The notes beneath the pieces are model-generated. The model searched no databases. It was not told the origin of the DNA and saw only the letters and a list, made by a program, of their open reading frames with translations. Positions 36,567 to 44,131 of a stretch of 64,000 nt of DNA are shown here, piece after piece (the stretch's first letter is position 1; every line of letters begins with the position of its first letter). A program made the translations under genes and the position numbers. Origin of the DNA: Candidatus Nitrohelix vancouverensis (GTDB lineage: Bacteria > Nitrospinota > Nitrospinia > Nitrospinales > VA-1); assembly GCA_015698305.1 (NCBI GenBank), contig CP048620.1, forward strand, positions 894,557-958,556. The letters run 5' to 3'.

Positions 36567-36623
36567 AAAAAGCCGCTCTGGATCGACCATGCGACTGAGA
36601 AGTCGTTGGTCGGTCCGAGCGGC
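36565..36623 (-). terminator. Long hairpin terminator for the minus-strand gene, possibly bidirectional
   Basis: Arms GCCGCTC (36572-36578) and GAGCGGC (36617-36623) enclose further complementary segments (GATCGACCA with TGGTCGGTC, GCGACT with AGTCGT). The plus strand has seven A's at 36565-36571, which read as a U-run in minus-strand RNA, so it fits best as the intrinsic terminator of the gene at 36718-37176. It also closes the kinase operon on the plus strand. Confidence 0.75.
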
Positions 36624-36717
36624 CTGTCTTCAGGAAATCATTCGGGGCGGGACAGGAAAGGATCTAACATCGCGAATGATTCCCTTCAGACCTTTCCGAA
36701 TTAAAACGATTCACTAA

Positions 36718-37176
36718 TCAACCGCAATCAATGACCAAATGGCCTTCGCCGCCAGAGACGTTAACCACTCGAGCGTCTGAAATTTTAACGCCTTTGCCAT
36801 TTTCCCATCCGCTGGACATATAGTCTGCAGTCAGAGAATATTCCCGGGTTTCTTTGGGTTCCAGTTGATCGAAGGAATAATGAACTCCGTTTCCTAGAAT
36901 CACCTGCACGCTTGCCAAATCATCCGAAGGATTTTGGATTCGCATGCTGTTGCTACAGATAGTTGTGTCGCCCGGTTTCAACAATGTCATTCCATTTTCC
37001 GGCGAAGAGAAAAACCAGGACGGCATTTCGGCCGACGCCGTTTGCGCCGAACCAAGTACAAGCGCAAATGCAAGGGCTACGAACCCTGCGAAATAACTCC
37101 CCCGTTTTGCAGACGCTCCCCTCCCGTTTTCTACCAGTCTGTTAGTTTTTGAAGCGACTACATTAATGTTTTTCAT
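36718..37176 (-). CDS. Small secreted protein with two Cys, second member of the 27711 family
   Basis: A 152-residue protein: basic leader and signal peptide ~1-49 (cleavage near ASA-EM), mature domain with Cys74 and Cys151. LKPGDTTICSNSMRIQNPSD and ARVVNVSGGEGHLVIDCG parallel the product of 27711-28091. GGGGG precedes the ATG at 7 bases. It is monocistronic, with its own terminator. Function unknown; the Cys spacing (77, against 73 in the relative) suggests a shared disulfide-bonded fold. Confidence 0.72.
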   Translation of the reverse strand: MKNINVVASKTNRLVENGRGASAKRGSYFAGFVALAFALVLGSAQTASAEMPSWFFSSPENGMTLLKPGDTTICSNSMRIQNPSDDLASVQVILGNGVHYSFDQLEPKETREYSLTADYMSSGWENGKGVKISDARVVNVSGGEGHLVIDCG

Positions 37177-37406
37177 TTAAAAAACCCCCAAAAAATATAA
37201 ATTAGTAATTTGAAACCGAGCTCCGCGAAGCCCGGTTCAATCAATGTGTATAAAGGGAGGATTAGTCTCGCTATGAATTGCTGTCAATAGATTGCAAAAT
37301 TAATTTTGATTTATTACAAAAAATTAATCATCCCGCGTTGTAACGAAGGCGGTAACGGGTTTGGGTGGGCGTTGAGAACAAGGCGCAATGCGCGATTGAA
37401 ATAATG

Positions 37407-37994
37407 CTACCGGGCGCTGCGTTGACTGGGGGGCGTGCGAGGAGGCGCGCTTTGACGCTGAGCGCGGGCTCCGTTTCGATCATTGAAAGGGCGGCGCTGT
37501 TGAAACCGTTCTGGCTCCTGGCGGTTGTTGCGTCGCTCGCGCAATTGCCGGCGAAACTGTTTGCGCTCGGCTGGCGAAAGGGAACGGAATTTTTCCCTGA
37601 TTTGTTCGCGGCGTTCCACAGGCAGTTGTTGAAAGCGCTCGCGCGAGGCGCGCAGGCGTTGTCGTTCTTCTTTTGGGAGTTTGCGAAATTGTTCGAAGCG
37701 TTCTCGGATTCTTTTTTTTTCGTCAGGCGTTTTATTCTTCCAGGACTGGAATCGTTCCTTCGCCGCCTTCCTTTCTCCATCGCTCAATGCGCTCCATCGT
37801 TCCGCGCCTTTCAACAAGCGTTCGCGTTTCTCCTGCGGGAGCAGGCTCCATTTGTTTTTCATGGGCGCCAGTAACTGTTGTTGCTGAGGGGTTAGCGCCT
37901 GCCAGGCGCGGGTCGATTCCTGCGCGCCCAGAGAGAGCGGAAAGAACAGAGCGATCAGGAAGATTGTAAGAAACATTTTATTTAGATTCATCAT
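37407..37994 (-). CDS. Secreted DUF3106 protein, Arg/Gln/Glu-rich
   Basis: A secreted protein of about 195 residues: signal peptide ~1-24 (FLIALFFPLSLGAQE), then the DUF3106 pattern of repeated short helices (WQALTPQQQQLLAPMKNKWS, ERLLKGAERWSALSDGERKA, FRSLSPAERKQFRRQL) and a disordered Arg/Pro tail. It is the last gene of an operon with an ECF sigma factor and DUF3619 protein, an association found in many proteobacteria. The start (ATG 37994 or 37991) lies within the end of the upstream gene. Function unknown, perhaps an envelope-stress effector. Confidence 0.82.
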   Translation of the reverse strand: MMNLNKMFLTIFLIALFFPLSLGAQESTRAWQALTPQQQQLLAPMKNKWSLLPQEKRERLLKGAERWSALSDGERKAAKERFQSWKNKTPDEKKRIRERFEQFRKLPKEERQRLRASRERFQQLPVERREQIREKFRSLSPAERKQFRRQLRERRNNRQEPERFQQRRPFNDRNGARAQRQSAPPRTPPSQRSAR

Positions 37995-38220
37995 TGCTTT
38001 CTTTTTCATCAGTCAATGGCAGAGATGCGAGTTCTGCGGGGTCGAGCCAGTCGCCTTCTTCGGTCTGCCACTCGCCCAGAAAATCCAGAAACTCGATGGA
38101 AGGTTCCTCCGTCGGGTCCGTTTCGGGCGGCGCCGCGTCGACGCTCTCCTGGGCGTTTGCCGGGCTTGAGAGAAACAGCCATATTCCCATCGAGAGAAGA
38201 CATAAGCGCTTAGCCCGCAT
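37978..38220 (-). CDS. Small secreted or membrane-anchored acidic protein
   Basis: About 80 residues: a signal sequence (LCLLSMGIWLFLSSPANAQE) followed by an acidic Pro/Glu-rich linker and FLDFLGEWQTEEGDWLDPAE. Starts at 38232 or 38220 are both possible; 38220 overlaps the upstream stop by 11 bases. No family recognised, but its place between the DUF3619 and DUF3106 genes is typical of small, poorly conserved members of this operon. Confidence 0.65.
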   Translation of the reverse strand: MRAKRLCLLSMGIWLFLSSPANAQESVDAAPPETDPTEEPSIEFLDFLGEWQTEEGDWLDPAELASLPLTDEKESNDESK

Positions 38221-38557
38221 CGACCTGTTCATCCGCAACCCATGCGTAAAATTCAAGATCCTCATACAAATCCAGCGAATCTTCAGACGCCAGCAGGTCC
38301 AGATCTTCAATGCCGGTCATCGACGTTTGCGGCTGTTGCCAGTACAGAACGCCGACCAGCAAGGCCAGAGCCGTCGCCCAGCCGGTCGCCTGAACCGGTT
38401 GCCAGCGGAGCCAGCGCCAGGGCGATGCGCTTTGTTTCACCGCATTGCGACGAACGGCGCTGAGCCGCGAGCGCGTATCGGCGTCCATAGTGTCGACGCC
38501 TTCGTTCAGCGCGTTCTGAATCTGTTTCAATAATTTGGAATCTTGTGAGTCGTTCAT
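38210..38557 (-). CDS. DUF3619-like membrane protein, putative anti-sigma factor
   Basis: A 115-residue protein with one membrane segment (~59-69, ATALALLVGVLY) following a basic WRWLRW region, a cytosolic N-terminus starting MNDSQDSKLLKQIQNALNEG and an acidic C-terminal domain. It begins one base after the sigma factor stop. The N-terminal helix and topology suit an anti-sigma factor that holds the sigma factor at the membrane, but no anti-sigma motif is visible, so this role is an inference. Confidence 0.75.
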   Translation of the reverse strand: MNDSQDSKLLKQIQNALNEGVDTMDADTRSRLSAVRRNAVKQSASPWRWLRWQPVQATGWATALALLVGVLYWQQPQTSMTGIEDLDLLASEDSLDLYEDLEFYAWVADEQVDAG

Positions 38558-38558
38558 C

Positions 38559-39080
38559 TTATTGATGATCCTTCAATAATGATCTCAATTTTTCCGTGGC
38601 GCGGGAGTAATGCGTTTTCACGGAACCCTCAGAAATTTTCATAGCCCGCGCCGTTTCTGCGATGCTGAGTTCTTCCCAGGCGCGTAGCAAAAAAACCTGT
38701 TGCTGGCGCAAGGGCAACTGGCGTAAGGCGTGATGAACCGCTTCGACCGAAGCCGCTCCCATCAAGGCATCGCCGGGGTCGCGCGCTTCGGGATCGGCAT
38801 ACTGTGCAATGGGGTCTTCGCTTGCCGTTTCGCGCTTCCAGCCAGAAAACAGGGAAATGATTCCGTTGCGGACTTTGGCGCGTCGATGCCAGTCGCGTAT
38901 ACCATTTTGCAATATGGTGAAAAATAACGGTCTCCATTCCTGCTCCGATTTTTCTGCATAGCGCCTTGCCAGGGCGATCATGGCGTCCTGCACGATATCC
39001 AGCGCCTCTTCTGAATTGCCCGTCGCTATCTCCGCGATTCTGAATGCCCGCCGCTCTACCGATGCTAGGAATTGTTCCAT
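38559..39080 (-). CDS. ECF-type RNA polymerase sigma factor
   Basis: A 173-residue sigma70-family factor. Region 2 is in the N-terminal half (IATGNSEEALDIVQDAMIAL, EWRPLFFTILQNGIRDWHRR) and region 4 in the C-terminal half (ALRQLPLRQQQVFLLRAWEE and LSIAETARAMKISEGSVKTH). The linker between regions 2 and 4 is typical of ECF factors. It is the first gene of a four-gene operon with the DUF3619, small acidic and DUF3106 proteins; such factors usually answer to envelope signals. Confidence 0.9.
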   Translation of the reverse strand: MEQFLASVERRAFRIAEIATGNSEEALDIVQDAMIALARRYAEKSEQEWRPLFFTILQNGIRDWHRRAKVRNGIISLFSGWKRETASEDPIAQYADPEARDPGDALMGAASVEAVHHALRQLPLRQQQVFLLRAWEELSIAETARAMKISEGSVKTHYSRATEKLRSLLKDHQ

Positions 39081-39158
39081 TCGTATCCTGATTTAATAGA
39101 GAGCGGCTTGAGCTGGCGTCGCTCCCTGCGCCTGTGAAACGCGCCAGACCCATCGACC

Positions 39159-39614
39159 TTAACGACGATTTGCCCGACGATTCTGCCGCGCTTCGCGTCG
39201 ATTTTCCCGTCGATCCTGACGGTTTTCCTGAAGCTGATCGCGTCGATCCCCGCGTCGTTCCTGCCTTGCTTCGCGTCGGTTTTCCCGCCGATCCTGACGG
39301 TTTTCCTGAGCGTGTTCGCGTCGATCTCCGCGTCGTTCCTGCCTTGCTTCGCGGCGGTCGTTGATGCGTTCGCCTTTATTGTCCAGGCGTTCATCTATGC
39401 GGTCGCCTCGTTGATCCAGTCGATCCGCGCGCGCGTCCCTGCCCGCTTCCCGCGCCTGGTCGGCTCTACGGTCCAGCCGTTCGTTGATTCGGTCGCCCCT
39501 GTTGTCGAGGCGATTTTCAATGCGGTCTCCCCTGTCGACCGTTTCGCCGGTTTGCGCGTAGGCGGAGTTTGCAAAGACCAGCGCCAGACTTGTGATCACG
39601 ATCATTTTTTTCAT
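39159..39614 (-). CDS. Secreted Arg-rich low-complexity repeat protein
   Basis: From ATG 39614 (GGGAGACAGCTA upstream) the product has 151 residues: signal peptide (ITSLALVFANSAYAQ) and then almost only Arg, Asp, Glu, Asn, Gln and Gly. The first part has heptad-like RGDRIENRLDNRGDRINERL repeats; the second has two near-identical 26-residue units (REARQERRGDRR...). Strongly basic overall, probably disordered or a long helix. It lies 78 bases beyond the sigma factor start on the same strand and may be part of the same stress response. Confidence 0.75.
   Translation of the reverse strand: MKKMIVITSLALVFANSAYAQTGETVDRGDRIENRLDNRGDRINERLDRRADQAREAGRDARADRLDQRGDRIDERLDNKGERINDRREARQERRGDRREHAQENRQDRRENRREARQERRGDRRDQLQENRQDRRENRREARQNRRANRR
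39162..39353 (-). repeat. 78-bp tandem repeat, about 2.5 copies, in the Arg-rich gene
   Basis: Unit of 78 bases (26 codons): 39353 down to 39276, then to 39198, then a partial unit to 39162. The segment CCTGACGGTTTTCCTGA recurs at 39215 and 39293, exactly 78 bases apart. Confidence 0.88.
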
Positions 39615-39873
39615 TAGCTGTCTCCCTGTCAAATTGGAAATTGCGTTCATACCCTGTACAACGCAAGACGCCGCCTTCAGGTTGACAGAAAAGCAGATTT
39701 GTTCTGGTTCTTTTTGCCAATGCTATTGAAAAACCACGATCTTTAGCCAGACAAGGACTAGCCCTTGCTTTGCAGAAGGCTCGCCGCTCGGGCCTCAGCG
39801 ATTTTTGCAAGTTGGGTCGCTTTAAGGTATAAATAAAATTTTAATCCTACAAAAATTCATCGAAACGGTTTCT

Positions 39874-41025
39874 ATGAAAACAGGCGTTCTGTTCACAATA
39901 TGTTTCTTCCTTTTTATTGTCGTTAGCGCCTGTACGGAAAACCGTTCTGCGCCCGCTCTGTTCAATGTTCCTTCCGCCTATTCCGTAGGCAAGAAACCGT
40001 CTTCGCTGGTTGCGGAGGATTTTAACAGCGACGGCTACCCGGATTTGATGGTTTCCAATTCCGCAGGCGATTCGCTGACCTATCTGGCGGGTACTGGCGA
40101 CGGCACCTTCATGGCTCCTGTAACCATGAAAACGGGACGCGAGCCCATGGCCCTGGCGACCGGCGACTTTAATGGAGACGGCTTGCCGGATGTCGCCGTC
40201 AGCAATTATGGCGACGGCGAGGTTTCGATCATCCTCAGCCAGAAAGACGGCATGTTCCGCAAGAAGACAAACGTCGAGGTCGGACGCCTGCCCATCGCGC
40301 TCGCATCGGGCGATTTCAACAACGATAAAATAGCGGACCTGGCGGTGACTCTGCGTTTTGATAAATTACTCATCCTGCTTGGCGTGGGGGACGGAACTTT
40401 CAAATTAGCGGAGTCCTATCAGGCAAGCGGGACGCCCGCCTACATAACGGTCGGCGATTTCGATAACGACAAGAATATGGATATCGCCGTCGCTCTCAAT
40501 TCGGTGAAGGCCGGTCATATTAAAGTTTTTTACGGCAAAGGCGACGGAACGTTTTTGAGTCCGCGTAAATTGAAGGGCGGCAAACAATCGTCTTTCATCA
40601 CCCAGGCCGACGTCAACCGAGACGGTTATCTGGACCTGATGATCTCCAACACCATGTTCGACAGCCTGACGCTTTTCCTCGGCGGCGATAACCGACACTT
40701 TACGCGCGTGGAAGATTTCGCCGGAGAAAAGGGCCCGGAGTTTATCGTGCCCGGCGAATTCACCGGCGACGACAAACTGGACATGGTGGTGTGCAACAAG
40801 CGCGACGGTTCGATTTCCGTAGTCGAAGGTCGCGGCGACGGCTCCTTCGTTTATCCGCACTTCAACTATGCGGTGGGAAGCAGTCCGCGCGCAATGGTGG
40901 GGGCGGACTTCAATCAGGACGGTCTCACCGATCTGGCCGTACTGCTTTATGACACGCAAGTCCTGCAAGTCATCATGCGCAGCGCCGAAGGCGTTTCCAG
41001 AATAGACGGCACGGAAGACACTTGA
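39874..41025 (+). CDS. FG-GAP/VCBS repeat lipoprotein
   Basis: A 383-residue outer-membrane or surface lipoprotein: signal FFLFIVVSAC with lipobox at Cys20, then about seven FG-GAP (VCBS-type) repeats forming a beta propeller, such as VAEDFNSDGYPDLMVSNSAG, ATGDFNGDGLPDVAVSNYGD, TVGDFDNDKNMDIAVALNS and VGADFNQDGLTDLAVLLYD. Each has a DxNxDG Ca2+-binding loop and a GDGTF element. Probable roles are adhesion or protein binding at the cell surface; no enzymatic residue is seen. Confidence 0.87.
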   Translation: MKTGVLFTICFFLFIVVSACTENRSAPALFNVPSAYSVGKKPSSLVAEDFNSDGYPDLMVSNSAGDSLTYLAGTGDGTFMAPVTMKTGREPMALATGDFNGDGLPDVAVSNYGDGEVSIILSQKDGMFRKKTNVEVGRLPIALASGDFNNDKIADLAVTLRFDKLLILLGVGDGTFKLAESYQASGTPAYITVGDFDNDKNMDIAVALNSVKAGHIKVFYGKGDGTFLSPRKLKGGKQSSFITQADVNRDGYLDLMISNTMFDSLTLFLGGDNRHFTRVEDFAGEKGPEFIVPGEFTGDDKLDMVVCNKRDGSISVVEGRGDGSFVYPHFNYAVGSSPRAMVGADFNQDGLTDLAVLLYDTQVLQVIMRSAEGVSRIDGTEDT

Positions 41026-41204
41026 TCTGCACAGCGGTGTTTCGGCAAGCCAGGATGGCTGTTTGTGAATCTATAGATGGTTTTTTCAATCGGGGATGCC
41101 GTCATTCCTGTCCCGGTTTTCTCAGTCCGGAAGACTTTGACAAAATGAATACGGCTTTATTCATAGCCCGCTCCTAACAAGAAGATCAACGGGCCAACAA
41201 TAGG

Positions 41205-41585
41205 ATGAATCCAGTGAATCAGAAATCGCTTTACGAACGCCTTGGGGGTTACGATGGTCTCACTGTTTTTGCAAATGATTTGCTCCCACGTTTGCAAACA
41301 GACGCTCAATTAGGCCGCTTTTGGCAAAATCGCGGGGACGATGGCATCGCCAGGGAAAAACAATTACTGATCGATTATTTATGTGCAGTGACCGGCGGAC
41401 CCATGTATTACACGGGCCGGGATATGAAGACAACGCATAAAGGGATGAAAATCAGCGAAAATGATTGGGCCCTATTCCTAGAGCACGCCGGAGAGACGAT
41501 GAAGAACTTAAAGGTTCCAGCGCAAGAATGTGATGAGGTCGTCTCCTTCGTACTGAGTCTGAAACCAGATATCGTTGAATCATAA
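41205..41585 (+). CDS. glbN: Truncated hemoglobin, group I (GlbN-like)
   Basis: A 126-residue heme protein. The N-terminal YERLGGYDGLTVFANDL gives the usual G-x-x-x start, the PRLQTDAQLGRFW segment is helix B/C, GGPMYYTGRDMKTTHKGM carries the proximal His F8 (His78), and the C-terminal helices G/H follow. Group I members bind O2 and NO and can detoxify NO, useful in nitrogen-oxidising or nitrifying environments. Standing alone on the plus strand; no clear promoter except TTGACA at 41142. Confidence 0.88.
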   Translation: MNPVNQKSLYERLGGYDGLTVFANDLLPRLQTDAQLGRFWQNRGDDGIAREKQLLIDYLCAVTGGPMYYTGRDMKTTHKGMKISENDWALFLEHAGETMKNLKVPAQECDEVVSFVLSLKPDIVES

Positions 41586-41921
41586 TCTGGACCCACAAAT
41601 AAAATTAATCTGACTCATGCGGGCATCGCCCGCAGGATAAAAGCCGAAACGTTTCGATTGCGCTCTGGATGGGTGCATAGCAAAGAGAAGTTGAGCGCTA
41701 GAAACCCCTCTCATTCACTATCAATCCCCATACGTTCCGACATCTTAGAAACTTGCTGTAGTCTGGTAATTTAACGGTTCGATAATACCGTTGAATAATG
41801 AATTCTAGGGTGATACGGATAATATTTTGATATTATTAGAGGGGTATGTGTCTTAAACAACCGGGGCCCGGTGAATGGATTATTGATCTGCTCGTTTGAA
41901 TTAAACTGTCCAAAAAAGTAA
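41586..41921. other. Intergenic region with hairpins before the ImmA/DUF4411 pair
   Basis: About 336 bases. A perfect 6-bp GC stem (GCGGGC-atc-GCCCGC, 41619-41633) follows the hemoglobin gene without a T-run. Further on, an AT-rich inverted repeat ATAATAT-tttg-ATATTAT at 41819-41836 and a palindrome around ACCGGGGCCCGGT at 41860 precede the toxin-antitoxin-type genes; these could be operators for autoregulation, as is common in such pairs. Base composition drops from here to 43.7 kb. Confidence 0.4.
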
Positions 41922-43151
41922 ATGAATAATGGGATTGCCGATTTAATCTCAAAGAATATTAAAATGCCAAAAATAAATCAGGAAATATTAATATGGGCAC
42001 GGGAAACCAGTGGGCTCACTGTCGAGGAGGCAGCTAAAAAACTACAACTTAAAGACACCAGTGCGGCTACAGGTGTTGAAAAGTTGCTAGAGTATGAGAG
42101 CGGGAAAGAGCCGTCTCGTTCCCTGCTGGTAAAAATGTCCAAGCAATATAGAAAACCTCTTTTAGCATTTTATTTAGAAAAACCGCCTAGAAAGGGAGAT
42201 CGGGGTGAAGACTTTCGAACTCTTCGTGAAGGTTATAAACAAGAAGAGAATGTATTGGTGGATGTTTTAATCAGAGATATTAAGGCGCGGCAAAGTGTGT
42301 TACGAGAAATTCTCATAGAGGAGGACGAAGCCGAAGCTCTTCCATTTATTGGTTGTACTAATCGTCAGCAGGGGATTTCCAACATTGCGAATATGATTAG
42401 GCAAACATTAAACTTTAACTTAGGAGAATTTCGAGGTAATAGGGATCCTGACGATGCATTTAAATATCTCCGAAATATTGCTGAGGAGATAGGTATATTT
42501 GTTCTACTGGCAGGGAATCTCGGATCCCACCATTCTAATATAGATACCGAGATATTTAGAGGCTTTGTTCTTGCTGATAAAATTGCTCCTTTTATTGTAA
42601 TTAATGATCAAGATTCAAAATCGGCTTGGTCTTTCACTCTTCTGCATGAGATTGCTCATTTATTGTTAGGTCAGACTGGTGTGAGCGGTTCCTTTTCTGA
42701 AAACATGGTAGAGCAATTTTGCAATGATGTTGCCAGCGAGATTTTACTTCCCTCTGATGAATTAAATGATTTTAAACCAGATATTTTAGATTTTGAAAAA
42801 TTGACTCAGCAAATTTCTTCTTTTTCTAAAGAACGTAATATCAGCAGTAGTCTTGTTTCGTATCGTCTGCTGAGAAAGAGTTACATTAACCAAAGACTAT
42901 GGACTGAGTTATCTAAATTTTATGAAGCATATTGGCGTGATTTAAAAACAAAAGAAAGAAAACGCAATAAGCAGCAAAAAGGTGGGCCAAGCTATTTTGT
43001 TTTGCAAAGAAAAAAACTAGGTAATGCTTTGGTTCGAATTGCTGAGCGTATGATGCTTTCCGGAGCTCTTACGACAACGAAGGCCGGGTTGTTGCTAGGA
43101 GTCAGACCAATAAAAGTTCACAAACTCTTCCATTCTGGTAGGGCAGTATAG
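41922..43151 (+). CDS. XRE-ImmA/IrrE family metallopeptidase (COG2856), probable antitoxin partner
   Basis: A 409-residue protein. A Cro/C1-like HTH lies near residues 15-85 (INQEILIWARETSGLTVEEA), and the ImmA/IrrE zinc motif HEIAH is at 242-246 with a downstream Glu (FCNDVASEILLP). The last ~60 residues are an extra basic helical tail. An alternative start is Met15 (41964), which begins directly at the HTH. COG2856 proteins pair with PIN-type toxins; the next gene is such a PIN-like protein, 10 bases away. AT-rich compared with its surroundings, suggesting transfer. Confidence 0.88.
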   Translation: MNNGIADLISKNIKMPKINQEILIWARETSGLTVEEAAKKLQLKDTSAATGVEKLLEYESGKEPSRSLLVKMSKQYRKPLLAFYLEKPPRKGDRGEDFRTLREGYKQEENVLVDVLIRDIKARQSVLREILIEEDEAEALPFIGCTNRQQGISNIANMIRQTLNFNLGEFRGNRDPDDAFKYLRNIAEEIGIFVLLAGNLGSHHSNIDTEIFRGFVLADKIAPFIVINDQDSKSAWSFTLLHEIAHLLLGQTGVSGSFSENMVEQFCNDVASEILLPSDELNDFKPDILDFEKLTQQISSFSKERNISSSLVSYRLLRKSYINQRLWTELSKFYEAYWRDLKTKERKRNKQQKGGPSYFVLQRKKLGNALVRIAERMMLSGALTTTKAGLLLGVRPIKVHKLFHSGRAV

Positions 43152-43161
43152 GGGATAGTCA

Positions 43162-43683
43162 TTGCTATATCTGCTAGATGCAAACACATTGATTGATGCA
43201 AAAAACCAATATTATCCTGTGAAACGGGTGCCAGAATTTTGGGATTGGCTAGTGTATCAAGGACAACGATTTCGAATAAAGATTCCAATCGAGATTTATG
43301 AAGAATTCAAAGATACAGAGACAAGAGAAGGACAAAAGGACGATCTTGCCCAATGGGCAGGAATAACTGAAGTAAAAAAGGCGCTACTATTTAACGAAGA
43401 GTCAGAACCAGACCTTGTTTCTCGCGTTGTTTATGGGGGATACTTTCCAAATCCTGGTGATGATGAAATAGAGAAACTCGGGCGTGATCCTTTTCTCATC
43501 TCTTATGCCCTTAAAGATAGTAATAACCGTTGTATTGTTACCACTGAAGTATCCAAACCAAAACGAAAAGGGGTGAATAAAAAGATACCCGACGTGTGTG
43601 ATACTTTGGGTGTTCGGTGTATTAATAACTTTCAATTGATCCAAGAGTTGGATTTCAGTACTGCTTGGAATGCCGATACATAG
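43162..43683 (+). CDS. DUF4411 protein, PIN-like putative toxin
   Basis: A 173-residue protein. YLLDANTLIDAKNQYYP gives the first acidic residue of a PIN-type ribonuclease site (Asp6), IPIEIYEEFKD gives a second acidic cluster and GRDPFLISYAL, with Asp, the third; a lone ATTEV-like segment (CIVTTEVS) follows. This order suits DUF4411, related to PIN RNases. It begins with TTG, 10 bases after the COG2856 gene, so the two are very probably translationally linked as a type II toxin-antitoxin pair. Which one is toxic is an inference from the family. Confidence 0.83.
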   Translation: MLYLLDANTLIDAKNQYYPVKRVPEFWDWLVYQGQRFRIKIPIEIYEEFKDTETREGQKDDLAQWAGITEVKKALLFNEESEPDLVSRVVYGGYFPNPGDDEIEKLGRDPFLISYALKDSNNRCIVTTEVSKPKRKGVNKKIPDVCDTLGVRCINNFQLIQELDFSTAWNADT

Positions 43684-43758
43684 CGTTTGTAATTATAAAT
43701 ATTACCAGATGAACGCTTCCCGTCTCAATTCAACATCTGCTATAGACGAATACGTCCC

Positions 43759-43959
43759 TCACAGCTCATCTTTCTCTCCGGCTTCCACATCCCAGTCCGT
43801 GGCGGTTCCTCCCGCGATGCGATAGTCTCCGTCGATCCATTTTCCCAGATCAATCAGCTTGCAACGCTCGCTACAAAATGGAAAAAAGGCGCTGTCCTTG
43901 GCGGCGTATTCCTTTTTGCAAATGGGGCAGGGCGCTGAATTTTCCGGTCGAACACTCAT
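43759..43959 (-). CDS. yacG: DNA gyrase inhibitor YacG (zinc protein)
   Basis: A 66-residue zinc-ribbon protein starting at ATG 43959. The four Cys ligands are in CPICKKEYAAKDSAFFPFCS and ERCKLIDLGKWIDGDYRI, an exact match to the family signature (CPxC...FCSxRCKxIDLGxW). In E. coli YacG binds GyrB and blocks DNA binding. ORF extension to 43995 adds an unlikely leader. It returns to the base composition of the bulk genome after the AT-rich island. Confidence 0.93.
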   Translation of the reverse strand: MSVRPENSAPCPICKKEYAAKDSAFFPFCSERCKLIDLGKWIDGDYRIAGGTATDWDVEAGEKDEL

Positions 43960-44131
43960 CTCGTCTATCCTGAAAAAATCTGTTTGCGCAATCATAGCAT
44001 AAGCCGGGCAGACTAAAAATAGCCTCGTAACTAGTTGATTTTTATTTACTTTATGGCTAAATATTTGTATATTAAGGCGTTATTTTACATGTCCTGAATA
44101 GATCAAATAATCATTGATTTTACAATAAGTT

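Noticed and set aside
39162-39353. CRISPR-like array in the Arg-rich gene
   Set aside because: The units are contiguous 78-bp coding repeats with no unique spacers and an open reading frame.
41619-41633. GC hairpin after the hemoglobin gene as an intrinsic terminator
   Set aside because: The stem is perfect but no T-run follows on either side; kept only as a remark in the intergenic entry.
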